From contig NZ_FPBO01000043.1 in NCBI RefSeq assembly GCF_900116645.1, forward strand, positions 1-64,000: DNA of 64,000 nucleotides, read 5' to 3'. The stretch is from Pseudoduganella namucuonensis. GTDB taxonomy: Bacteria; Pseudomonadota; Gammaproteobacteria; Burkholderiales; Burkholderiaceae_D. Under the pieces are notes generated by a model that ran no database searches, was not told the origin of the DNA, and saw nothing but the letters and a program-made list of their open reading frames with translations. Below are positions 17,223 to 25,565 of this stretch, one piece after another; positions within the stretch are counted from its first letter, which is position 1; each line of letters opens with the position of its first letter. A program made the translations under genes and the position numbers.

Positions 17223-17815
17223 AACAGATCCATCTCGCGCCGCTGCTGCTGCGCGCGCGGCTGGCCGCCGTGCGCGTCGGCCCGGCCGCCTGCCTGGCCG
17301 CCGTCCTGTGCCTGGTGGGCGCGGCCGGCCTGGCGTGGCTGGCGCCGCAACGGGCCAAGCTGCAGGCGGAGCGGCAGCGGCTGGAGCAGCAGCGCCAACG
17401 GCCGGCGGCGCCGGGCACGCTGGTGAGCGCGCCGCCGCCGTCCGCCAACGAGAACATGGCCGGCTTCTACGCCGCGCTGGGCGAGAGGCGCCACGCCGAG
17501 CAGCATGTGAAAGTGCTGTTCGGGCTGGCCGCGAAGGCGGGCCTCAGCCTGCGCCAGGGCGAGTACAAGTTCGGCTACGACAAGGCCAGCCGCGTGAGCA
17601 CCTACCAGATCGTGCTGCCGGTGAAGGGTGGCTACAACGCGATCTGGCAATTCTCGCTGGAGGCGCTGCGCGCCTTGCCGTTCGCGTCGCTGGACGACAT
17701 CGCCTTCCGCCGCGAGAACATCAACGACGCGCAAGTGGAGGCGCGGGTGCGCCTGACCTTGTACCTGCAAGACGCCGCGGCTGTGTCGTCTTCGTCGGCG
17801 GCGGTGCAGCCATGA
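17219..17815 (+). CDS. PilO/GspM-like inner-membrane protein of the secretion operon
   Basis: 198 residues from the ATG at 17219, preferred to the in-frame ATG at 17207 because it overlaps the previous stop (ATGA), as at the neighbouring junctions. One membrane helix (about 18-45), a coiled coil (APQRAKLQAERQRLEQQRQR), and a periplasmic domain (about 75-195; YDKASRVSTYQIVLPVKGGY) as in PilO/GspM. It should pair with the PilN-like protein. Confidence 0.65.
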   Translation: MKQIHLAPLLLRARLAAVRVGPAACLAAVLCLVGAAGLAWLAPQRAKLQAERQRLEQQRQRPAAPGTLVSAPPPSANENMAGFYAALGERRHAEQHVKVLFGLAAKAGLSLRQGEYKFGYDKASRVSTYQIVLPVKGGYNAIWQFSLEALRALPFASLDDIAFRRENINDAQVEARVRLTLYLQDAAAVSSSSAAVQP

Positions 17816-18474
17816 CGCCGCGCCACATGCTGATGGGCGCGGCGCTGGTCGGCGCCGCCGCGCTGGTTCTGTTCGGCGACAAGACGCCGCCGGGCGACGT
17901 GGCCGAGGCGGTGGACCGCCGCGCGCCGGCGCCAGCCGCTCCGGCACTTGCTGGCGCCGCGGGGGCGCCCGCCGCCGCGACCGGTGGCGCCACCGCCGCC
18001 GGCCCGTCCGCCGCCGCCCAGCCCGCGGCCGCCGCGCCCGCCGAACCGGCCCCCGCGCCGGCCCCGGTCCGCGCGGGCAAGGGCGCCGCCGCCGCCGATG
18101 TCGCCATCCTGCGCCTGATCCCGCGCGCCACGCTGGTGGGCGAGTCCGGCGAGGGCGCGTTCGCCGCGAACGAGGGCGTGTTCCGCAACCACAACTGGAC
18201 GCCGCCCCCGCCGCCGCCCCCTCCGGCCCCGCCGCCGCCACCACCGCCGCCGCCGCAGGCGCCGCCGCTGCCGTTCACCTATCTCGGCAAGGCCGCCACG
18301 TCCGAGGGCTGGGAAGTGTTCCTGGCCCGCGGCGCCGACCGTACCTACGTGGTGCGCAACCAGATGGTGATCGAGGGCGTGTACCGCGTCGACGCCATCT
18401 CGCCGCCCACGCTGAAAATCACCTACCTGCCGCTGAGCCAGGTCCAGCAGCTAAATATTGGAGCTTCCGACTGA
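17812..18474 (+). CDS. PilP/GspC-like protein with long polyproline tract
   Basis: 220 residues: an N-terminal membrane helix (about 5-22), an Ala/Pro-rich linker (35-95), then a proline run near 132-150 (two blocks of about eight to nine prolines), then a small domain (LPFTYLGKAATSEGWEVFLARG, YVVRNQMVIEGVYRVDAI) resembling the GspC HR / PilP domain that binds the secretin. Similar proteins carry the odd database name 'secretion system X translation initiation factor', which reflects the proline tract rather than function. ATGA overlap upstream and TGATG overlap with the secretin gene. Confidence 0.7.
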   Translation: MTPRHMLMGAALVGAAALVLFGDKTPPGDVAEAVDRRAPAPAAPALAGAAGAPAAATGGATAAGPSAAAQPAAAAPAEPAPAPAPVRAGKGAAAADVAILRLIPRATLVGESGEGAFAANEGVFRNHNWTPPPPPPPPAPPPPPPPPPQAPPLPFTYLGKAATSEGWEVFLARGADRTYVVRNQMVIEGVYRVDAISPPTLKITYLPLSQVQQLNIGASD

Positions 18475-20531
18475 TGTCCCGCACACCACACCGCATGTTG
18501 AAACTGGCCCGCTCGCTGGCTGTGCCGCTGGTGGCGCTGACCCTGTCCGGCTGCGCCGCCCAGCTGGCCTACCGCGAAGGCAATTCCCTGGTCGAGCAGG
18601 ACAAGGTCGAGGCCGGCCTGCTCAAGTTCCAGGAAGCCATCGCCAACGATCCCGCCAACGCGCAGTACCGCGCGGCCTACCTGCGCGCGCGCGACCGCGC
18701 CACGGTGCGCTACCTGGCGCAGGCCGAACGCGACCTGGCCGAGGGCGGCCGCGACGCCGCGCTGCAGGGCTACCTGCGTGTGCTGGCGCTGGACCCGCTC
18801 AACGAGCGCGGCCGCGCCGGCCTGCGTTTGGTGGAGAGCGCCGAGCGCCTCGACAAGATGGTGGCCGCCGCCCAGGAGCTGGCGGCGAAGAAGGACTACG
18901 ACGGCGCCAAGGCCAAGCTGGGCGCCGTGCTGGCCGAGCGGCCCGGCCACGAGCAGGCCCGCCTGGCGCTGCGCGACGTCACGGACAAGTCGGCGCAGCC
19001 GTCGGCCGAGTCGGGCCTGTCCAAGGCCTTCAAGCAGCCCATCACCATCGAGTTCCGCGACGCGCCGCTGAAGCAGGTGTTCGAGGTGATCGCGCGCCGC
19101 TCCGGCCTGAACTTCGTGTTCGACAAGGACGTCAAGACCGACACCAAGGCCTCGATCTACCTGAAGAACAGCACGGTGGAATCGGCCGTCTATTATCTGC
19201 TGATGACCAACCAGCTGGAGCAGCAGGTCCTGGACGGCAACACCATCCTGATCTACCCCAACGTGGCGGCCAAGCTGAAGGAATACCAGGAGATGGTGGT
19301 CAAGACCTTCTTCCTGGCCAACGCCGAGGCCAAGGCCGTGGCCAACACGCTCAAGACCATCCTCAAGTCGCGCGACGTGGTGGTCGACGAGAAGCTCAAC
19401 CTGCTGATCGTGCGTGACAACCCGGAGGCGATCCGCCTGGCCGAGCGCCTGGTGAACCTGCAGGACGTGGCCGAGCCGGAAGTGATGCTGGACGTGGAGA
19501 TCCTGGAGGTCAAGCGCACCCGCCTGATGGAGCTGGGCGTGGCCTGGCCGTCGCAGCTGACGCTCAGCCCGCTGATCTCCTCCGGCGGCAACGTCCTGAC
19601 GATCAACGACCTGAACCACCTGAACCAGCGCACCATCGGCCTGTCCAGCCTGTCCGCCACCATCAACGCCAACAAGACCGACGGCGACACCAACCTTTTG
19701 GCCAACCCGCGCATCCGCGTGCGCAACAAGGAAAAGGCCAAGGTGCTGATCGGCGACAAGGTGCCCGTCATCACCACCACCATCTCGCCCGGCACTGGCG
19801 GTTTCGCCAGCGAATCGGTCAGCTACGTGGACGTGGGCCTGACCCTGAACGCCGAGCCCACCATTTACCTGAACAACGAGGTGGCGATCCGCATCTCGCT
19901 GGAGGTGAGCAACCTGGTCAGCCAGATCGAGACCAAGTCCGGCACCAAGGCCTACCAGATCGGCACGCGCCAGGCCTCCACCATGCTGCAGCTGAAGGAC
20001 GGCGAGAACCAGGTGCTGGCCGGCCTGATCAACAACGAAGACCGCAGCACCGGCAGCAAAGTGCCGCTGGTGGGCGACCTGCCCATCCTGGGCCGCCTGT
20101 TCGGCAGCACCGTGGACGACAAGCAGAAGACCGAGATCGTGCTGTCGATCACGCCGCACCTGGTGCGCAACGTGCAGCGCCCCGAGGCGGCCAACGCAGA
20201 ATTCTCGGCCGGCACCGAGGGCAATTTCCGCCGCCGGCCCGATCCCGCCGTGCGCGCCCCGGTGGCGTTGCCGGCCGCGCCCGGCGCGCCAGTGCGGCCG
20301 CTGTCGCCGAACGCGGACGGCGGCCAGGCCCCTGGCGCCGCCGCGCCGGGCACGGCGCCCGCCGCCATCCCCGGCGCCGTGCCGGTGTCGGTGCCGGCGC
20401 CGGTCACCGGCGTGCCGGTGGCGCCGCCCGCGCCGGAGGGCGTGCCGCTGTCGACCATGCAGCCCGGGCCGGCGTCCACCCCGGCGCAGCCCGAAGCCCA
20501 AGAACAACCCCCGCAGCCGCCGGCGAAATGA
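18474..20531 (+). CDS. gspD: Outer-membrane secretin (GspD/MshL/PilQ family), lipoprotein with TPR-like N-terminus
   Basis: 685 residues. Lipobox LSGC (Cys27), then TPR-like repeats (about 35-155; KFQEAIANDPANAQYRAAYL), an N0/STN domain (about 185-260), a single N1-type domain (about 275-330), and the secretin core (about 330-570) with LLANPRIRVRNKEKAKV and the closing VPLVGDLPILGRLF ... TEIVLSITPHLVR. A Pro/Ala-rich tail of about 110 residues follows. Canonical GspD has N1-N3 and no lipobox, so this is closer to MshL/PilQ-type secretins. ATGA overlap links it to the next pseudopilin. Confidence 0.9.
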   Translation: MSRTPHRMLKLARSLAVPLVALTLSGCAAQLAYREGNSLVEQDKVEAGLLKFQEAIANDPANAQYRAAYLRARDRATVRYLAQAERDLAEGGRDAALQGYLRVLALDPLNERGRAGLRLVESAERLDKMVAAAQELAAKKDYDGAKAKLGAVLAERPGHEQARLALRDVTDKSAQPSAESGLSKAFKQPITIEFRDAPLKQVFEVIARRSGLNFVFDKDVKTDTKASIYLKNSTVESAVYYLLMTNQLEQQVLDGNTILIYPNVAAKLKEYQEMVVKTFFLANAEAKAVANTLKTILKSRDVVVDEKLNLLIVRDNPEAIRLAERLVNLQDVAEPEVMLDVEILEVKRTRLMELGVAWPSQLTLSPLISSGGNVLTINDLNHLNQRTIGLSSLSATINANKTDGDTNLLANPRIRVRNKEKAKVLIGDKVPVITTTISPGTGGFASESVSYVDVGLTLNAEPTIYLNNEVAIRISLEVSNLVSQIETKSGTKAYQIGTRQASTMLQLKDGENQVLAGLINNEDRSTGSKVPLVGDLPILGRLFGSTVDDKQKTEIVLSITPHLVRNVQRPEAANAEFSAGTEGNFRRRPDPAVRAPVALPAAPGAPVRPLSPNADGGQAPGAAAPGTAPAAIPGAVPVSVPAPVTGVPVAPPAPEGVPLSTMQPGPASTPAQPEAQEQPPQPPAK

Positions 20532-21004
20532 GGCAGCGCGGTTTCACGCTGATCGAGCTGCTGGTCACGCTGGCCATCCTGGGCATGCTCAGCACGCTCG
20601 TGATCCCGGTCGGCCAGGTGACGGTGCAGCGCCGCAACGAACAGGAGCTGCGCGTCGCGCTGCGTGAAATCCGCCAGGCCATCGACGCCTACAAGCTGGC
20701 CTACGACGAGGGCCGCATCGCCAAGTCGCCGGCCAGCACCGGCTATCCGAAGAACCTGGAAACGCTGGTGGAGGGCGTGATCGACCAGCGCAGCCCCAAG
20801 CGCGCCAAGATCTATTTCCTGCGCCGCGTGCCGCGCGACCCCTTCAATCCCGATCCCGATCCGGACGCGTCCGAGGCGCAGTCCTGGGGCAAGCGCAGCT
20901 ACGCCAGCGAGGCCGACGAGCCGCGCGAAGGGGAGGACGTGTACGATGTCTATTCGCAATCCGACAAGACCGGCTTGAACGGCGTGCCGTACCGGAAGTG
21001 GTGA
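20528..21004 (+). CDS. GspG-like pseudopilin (second of the operon)
   Basis: 158 residues. A very short prepilin leader (MRQRG|FTLIELL, Glu5 present), helix VTLAILGMLSTLVIPV, then a globular domain (EIRQAIDAYKLAYDEGRI, VPRDPFNPDPDPD, ending YSQSDKTGLNGVPYRKW) of the GspG type with an insertion. Start fixed by ATGA overlap with the secretin. Likely a minor pseudopilin. Confidence 0.82.
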   Translation: MRQRGFTLIELLVTLAILGMLSTLVIPVGQVTVQRRNEQELRVALREIRQAIDAYKLAYDEGRIAKSPASTGYPKNLETLVEGVIDQRSPKRAKIYFLRRVPRDPFNPDPDPDASEAQSWGKRSYASEADEPREGEDVYDVYSQSDKTGLNGVPYRKW

Positions 21005-21006
21005 CC

Positions 21007-21393
21007 ATGAAGAACAAAGCGCTATCCCCCCGCGGATTCACCCTGATCGAGCTGCTGGTGGTGCTGGGCATCATCGCGCTGCTGCTGACGCTGGCCGTGC
21101 CGCGCTACTTCCCCAGCGTGGACAGCGCCCGGGAAACCATCCTGGCCGACAACCTGCGCAACGCGCGCGCCACCATCGACCAGTACTACGGCGACACCGG
21201 CCGCTACCCCGACACGCTGGAGCAGCTGGTGGAGAAAAAATACCTGCGCGGCGTGCCGGTGGACCCGGTGACCGAAAGCACCACCAGCTGGATCGTGGTG
21301 CCGCCCGAGGACGGCAGCAAGGGCGGCGTGGCGGACATCAAGAGCGGAGCGCCCGGCAATGACCGCCACGGCAAGCCCTATTCGGAGTGGTAG
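21007..21393 (+). CDS. GspG-like pseudopilin (third of the operon)
   Basis: 128 residues from the ATG at 21007, two bases after the previous stop; in-frame GTG codons at 20998 and 21001 are possible but less likely. Leader MKNKALSPRG|FTLIELL with Glu5, helix VVLGIIALLLTLAVPRYF, then a short globular domain (NLRNARATIDQYYGDTGRYP, VDPVTESTTSWIVVPP). A minor or alternative major pseudopilin. Confidence 0.82.
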   Translation: MKNKALSPRGFTLIELLVVLGIIALLLTLAVPRYFPSVDSARETILADNLRNARATIDQYYGDTGRYPDTLEQLVEKKYLRGVPVDPVTESTTSWIVVPPEDGSKGGVADIKSGAPGNDRHGKPYSEW

Positions 21394-22195
21394 GCGCGGG
21401 CCGCCCGGCCCGCGCGCGGGCGGCTTCACCTATCTCAGCCTGATCATCCTGCTCGCCATCATGGCCCTGGCGGGCGCCGCCACGCTCAAGATGGGTTCGG
21501 TCATGCGGCGCGGCGCGGCCGAGCGCGAGCTTTTGTATATAGGCGCCGAGTTCAGCGACGCGCTGCAAAGCTACGCCAAGGCCACGCCGCAGGGCCAGCC
21601 GCCGTTCCCGCCGTCGCTGAAGGAACTGCTGCGCGACACGCGCTTCCCCAATCCCCGCCGCCACCTGCGCAAAATCTATGTGGACCCGATGACCGGCAAG
21701 GCCGAGTGGGGGATTCAATACGTGTCCGGCACCACCGGCGTGGTGGCGGTGTACAGCTTGTCGACCGCGAAGCCGGTCAAGATCGGCAACTTCCCCGCGC
21801 GCTTCCAGGGTTTCGAGGGCAAGCGCCGCCTGTCGGACTGGAGGTTCACACGTGGCGGCGATGTCGATCCCGCGACCGGGTTGGCGCCGCAGCAGGGGCA
21901 GCCCGGACAGCCGGGGCAGCCGGGACAGCCCCCGCGGCCGGGACAGACGCTCAACCCGGGCGCGCCGCAGCCGGGGCAGCCCGGCGCGCCGGACCAGGGC
22001 GGCGCATCGCCGGCGGGCGCGCCCGCCGGCCAGCCGCAGCCGGAGCCCCAGTCCCAGCCGGAGCCGGCCGCCGAGCCGCCGTCGGAGGAGGCGAAACCGG
22101 AGGAGCCGCCGGCCGACAGCGGCCGCGCCGACCCGCCTCAGGAGACGCCGTCCGAGGCGCCGCCGGAAGCGGCGCCCGAAGCCCCGAAACGGTAA
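21359..22195 (+). CDS. Atypical pseudopilin lacking Glu5, with long Pro/Gln/Gly-rich tail
   Basis: 278 residues, starting 35 bp inside the previous gene. A prepilin-like N-terminus GG|FTYLSLIILLAIMALAGAATL has Ser rather than Glu at mature position 5. This is a feature of GspK-type tip pseudopilins, but the globular part (about 45-160) is much smaller than GspK. From about 175 to the end it is low complexity: QPGQPGQPGQP, then Pro/Glu/Ala-rich. The tail is unlike the neighbours and could span the cell wall or be surface-exposed (inference). Last gene of the operon, followed by a terminator. Confidence 0.75.
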   Translation: MTATASPIRSGRRGPPGPRAGGFTYLSLIILLAIMALAGAATLKMGSVMRRGAAERELLYIGAEFSDALQSYAKATPQGQPPFPPSLKELLRDTRFPNPRRHLRKIYVDPMTGKAEWGIQYVSGTTGVVAVYSLSTAKPVKIGNFPARFQGFEGKRRLSDWRFTRGGDVDPATGLAPQQGQPGQPGQPGQPPRPGQTLNPGAPQPGQPGAPDQGGASPAGAPAGQPQPEPQSQPEPAAEPPSEEAKPEEPPADSGRADPPQETPSEAPPEAAPEAPKR

Positions 22196-22217
22196 ACCAC
22201 CCCCCGACTTTCCAGCC

Positions 22218-22249
22218 AACCCGGCCCCTCGAAAAGGCCGGGTTTTTTT
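22218..22249 (+). terminator. Intrinsic terminator of the secretion operon
   Basis: AACCCGGCC and GGCCGGGTT arms around a 9-nt loop followed by T7, 23 bp after the last pseudopilin stop. Confidence 0.9.
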
Positions 22250-22439
22250 ACATCTCGGCAATGTGAAATATTGCTGTGCAACACGCGAAACATTGTTGTA
22301 ATTAAAGCTTTATTGCAAGAAACTAAAACTATCCAAAAAGACAAGAGAATCCATCCTTTTATGCTATTCTGTTTTCGCAGTCCCCATCATAGTTTGGTTA
22401 GCCCATCAACCCGTATTTCACTTAATTAAGGATAACCTC

Positions 22440-22928
22440 ATGAAATTGAAACTTTTCGTTGCGAGCCTGATGGCCGCAGCATCCTTCAGCGCCATGGCTG
22501 CCGATCAGCTTGTCATTCTGGACGACAACCCTCTGGCGAATAACTTCTTCGTCTCCAACCAGTCCCCACTGGATGGCGTGCTGTCGGGCGGTTCGGACGT
22601 GATCACCTTCGGCGGCCTGGCTCCCGGCCTGTACGAGATCGTGGTGACGATCAGCGGCCAGAACCTGTCCTTCGACGGCGTGACCTCCAACCTGAATGGC
22701 ACCGCGGGCAGCACCTACGGCGCTGGCAAGTTCCACTTCTTCGGCGTTGAGCACAGCGGCACGTCGCCCTTCGTGCTGAACCTGTTCGGCACCGCCCTGG
22801 ACGGCGCCAAGTATAGTGGTGAAGTCACCGTGACCGCGGTCCCGGAGCCAGCGACCTACGGCATGCTGCTGGGTGGTCTGGGCGTACTGGGCTTCCTGGC
22901 CCGCCGCAAGAAAAACAACCAAGCCTAA
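22440..22928 (+). CDS. Small PEP-CTERM protein (FxDxF-like)
   Basis: 162 residues: signal peptide (MKLKLFVASLMAAASFSAMAA), a single beta domain (GGLAPGLYEIVVTISGQNLSFDGV, FHFFGVEHSG), and VPEPATYGMLLGGLGVLGFLARRKK at the C-terminus. It resembles the FxDxF group of PEP-CTERM proteins, but that sub-family call is tentative. It has its own AT-rich upstream region (22250-22439) and AAGGATAA before the ATG, and terminators on both sides, so it is probably monocistronic. Codon use is less extremely GC-biased than its neighbours. Confidence 0.85.
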   Translation: MKLKLFVASLMAAASFSAMAADQLVILDDNPLANNFFVSNQSPLDGVLSGGSDVITFGGLAPGLYEIVVTISGQNLSFDGVTSNLNGTAGSTYGAGKFHFFGVEHSGTSPFVLNLFGTALDGAKYSGEVTVTAVPEPATYGMLLGGLGVLGFLARRKKNNQA

Positions 22929-22942
22929 GCGCAGTACAGGCG

Positions 22943-22971
22943 AAAAAAAAACCCGCGCGAGCGGGTTTTTT
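22943..22971. terminator. Bidirectional terminator between PEP-CTERM gene and murJ
   Basis: ACCCGC-GCGA-GCGGGT flanked by an A-run on the left and a T-run on the right, so it can stop transcription from both convergent genes. Confidence 0.88.
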
Positions 22972-23008
22972 GTTGCGTGGCAGCATTTCGTGGCAGCGCC
23001 GCGATGCG

Positions 23009-24559
<1,551 letters not shown>

Positions 24560-24637
24560 GGGCGCCGATTATAGCGGGCGTGGCGGTGTATTTGCTGCGA
24601 CAATGGCAAGTTCCCGCCGGCCGGCAGTGATTGCCAA

Positions 24638-24666
24638 TTGATCTGGCGCGAAAATCTCGCTATAAT
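24638..24666 (+). promoter_or_regulatory. Sigma70 promoter of rpsT
   Basis: TTGATC (24638-24643), a 17-bp spacer and a perfect TATAAT (24661-24666). Transcription should begin near 24673, leaving a leader of about 140 nt before the rpsT ATG. That leader contains GTTTGCAAAC-type small palindromes and could carry S20 autoregulation, as known in E. coli. Confidence 0.75.
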
Positions 24667-24813
24667 TTAAGGCTGTACAGAATTCAGTAACGCAGACACT
24701 AATGTTTTGCCAGCGTCCCTTGGCTTACATGGTTAGGCAGACAGACTGAACAAACACCTGTTTGGCAAACGCTATTGTTTGCAAACGAACTTTGACAACG
24801 ATTAGGACATTCC

Positions 24814-25080
24814 ATGGCAAATACCGCACAAGCACGTAAACGTGCTCGTCAAGCAGTCAAGCAAAACGCACACAACTCGGCCCAGCGTTCGACCCTGCGC
24901 ACCGCGATCAAAGCGGCCCGCAAAGCGATCCAGGCTGGCGACAAAGCGGCCGCGACCGCAATCTTCCAGGCTTCCGTGTCGACCATCGACAGCATCGCCG
25001 ACAAGAAAATCATCCACAAAAACAAGGCCGCTCGCCACAAGAGCCGTCTGGCAGCCGCTCTGAAGGCGCTGTCCGCTTAA
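24814..25080 (+). CDS. rpsT: 30S ribosomal protein S20
   Basis: 88 residues, Ala/Lys/Arg-rich, MANTAQARKRARQAVKQNAHNSAQRS to LAAALKALSA: standard S20, which binds the 16S rRNA 5' domain and h44. TAGGA precedes the ATG. Divergent from murJ and followed by a terminator, so monocistronic. Confidence 0.97.
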   Translation: MANTAQARKRARQAVKQNAHNSAQRSTLRTAIKAARKAIQAGDKAAATAIFQASVSTIDSIADKKIIHKNKAARHKSRLAAALKALSA

Positions 25081-25118
25081 TTCCGCACGGCGGCTCCGCG
25101 CCGCCCGCAATGCAAGCG

Positions 25119-25155
25119 AAAACCCCGCATGGCGCAAGCCATCGCGGGGTTTTTT
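25119..25155 (+). terminator. Intrinsic terminator of rpsT
   Basis: AACCCCGCATGGC pairs with GCCATCGCGGGGTT (one bulge) and is followed by T6. Confidence 0.88.
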
Positions 25156-25169
25156 CGTCCTGGAAGCGG

Positions 25170-25210
25170 ACCGAGCCCCATTTGGGGCCAGGCCCCAAAT
25201 GGGGCTCGGT
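25170..25210. repeat. Perfect 20-bp-arm palindrome
   Basis: ACCGAGCCCCATTTGGGGCC and its exact complement surround a single base (25190). It lies 4 bp beyond the stop codon of the small minus-strand gene and just after the rpsT terminator. No T-run follows on either strand. It shares the GGGGCCAGG core with the element at 55114-55145, so it is probably a REP-type repeat. Confidence 0.8.
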
Positions 25211-25214
25211 TCGC

Positions 25215-25439
25215 TTACTTCGCCGGGGCCGAGGCGGCCGACGCGGCGGAGGCAGCGGCCGATGCCGAGGCTTTCTCTTTCTTGGCCTTCTTCTCCTTCG
25301 GTGCGGAGGCGGCGGCCGAAGCGGACGCGGGCGCGGACGCCATGGCCGACGCGGAGGCGGATGCCGGGGCGGCCGGGGCGGCGGCGAAGGCGGAGGCGGC
25401 AAACAGGGAGGCGACCAGGGCGGCGACTATCTTGGACAT
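25215..25439 (-). CDS. Small secreted Ala/Ser/Lys-rich low-complexity protein
   Basis: 74 residues. A signal peptide (MSKIVAALVASLFAASAFA|AAP) is followed by an Ala/Ser/Pro repeat region with a central KEKKAKKEK cluster. AAAGGA sits 7 nt before the ATG, which supports expression. No domain. Similar small low-complexity periplasmic proteins are often annotated as hypothetical; a membrane- or nucleic-acid-coating role would be speculation. Confidence 0.6.
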   Translation of the reverse strand: MSKIVAALVASLFAASAFAAAPAAPASASASAMASAPASASAAASAPKEKKAKKEKASASAAASAASAASAPAK

Positions 25440-25565
25440 GGCGATTTCCTTTAGCGTTATTGGAAAACTCGGCGATTCGGATGAATCTGCCTCAATAACG
25501 CGGGGATTTCATTGCCAGTTGACAGGATTTTCATCAATTCAGGAAACTATTTTTGATGCGCCGCG

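Noticed and set aside
21890..21945. CAGCCGGGGCAG-type repeats as a CRISPR or minisatellite
   Set aside because: They are in-frame codons for QPGQPGQPG in a low-complexity tail; there are no spacers or regular repeat length.
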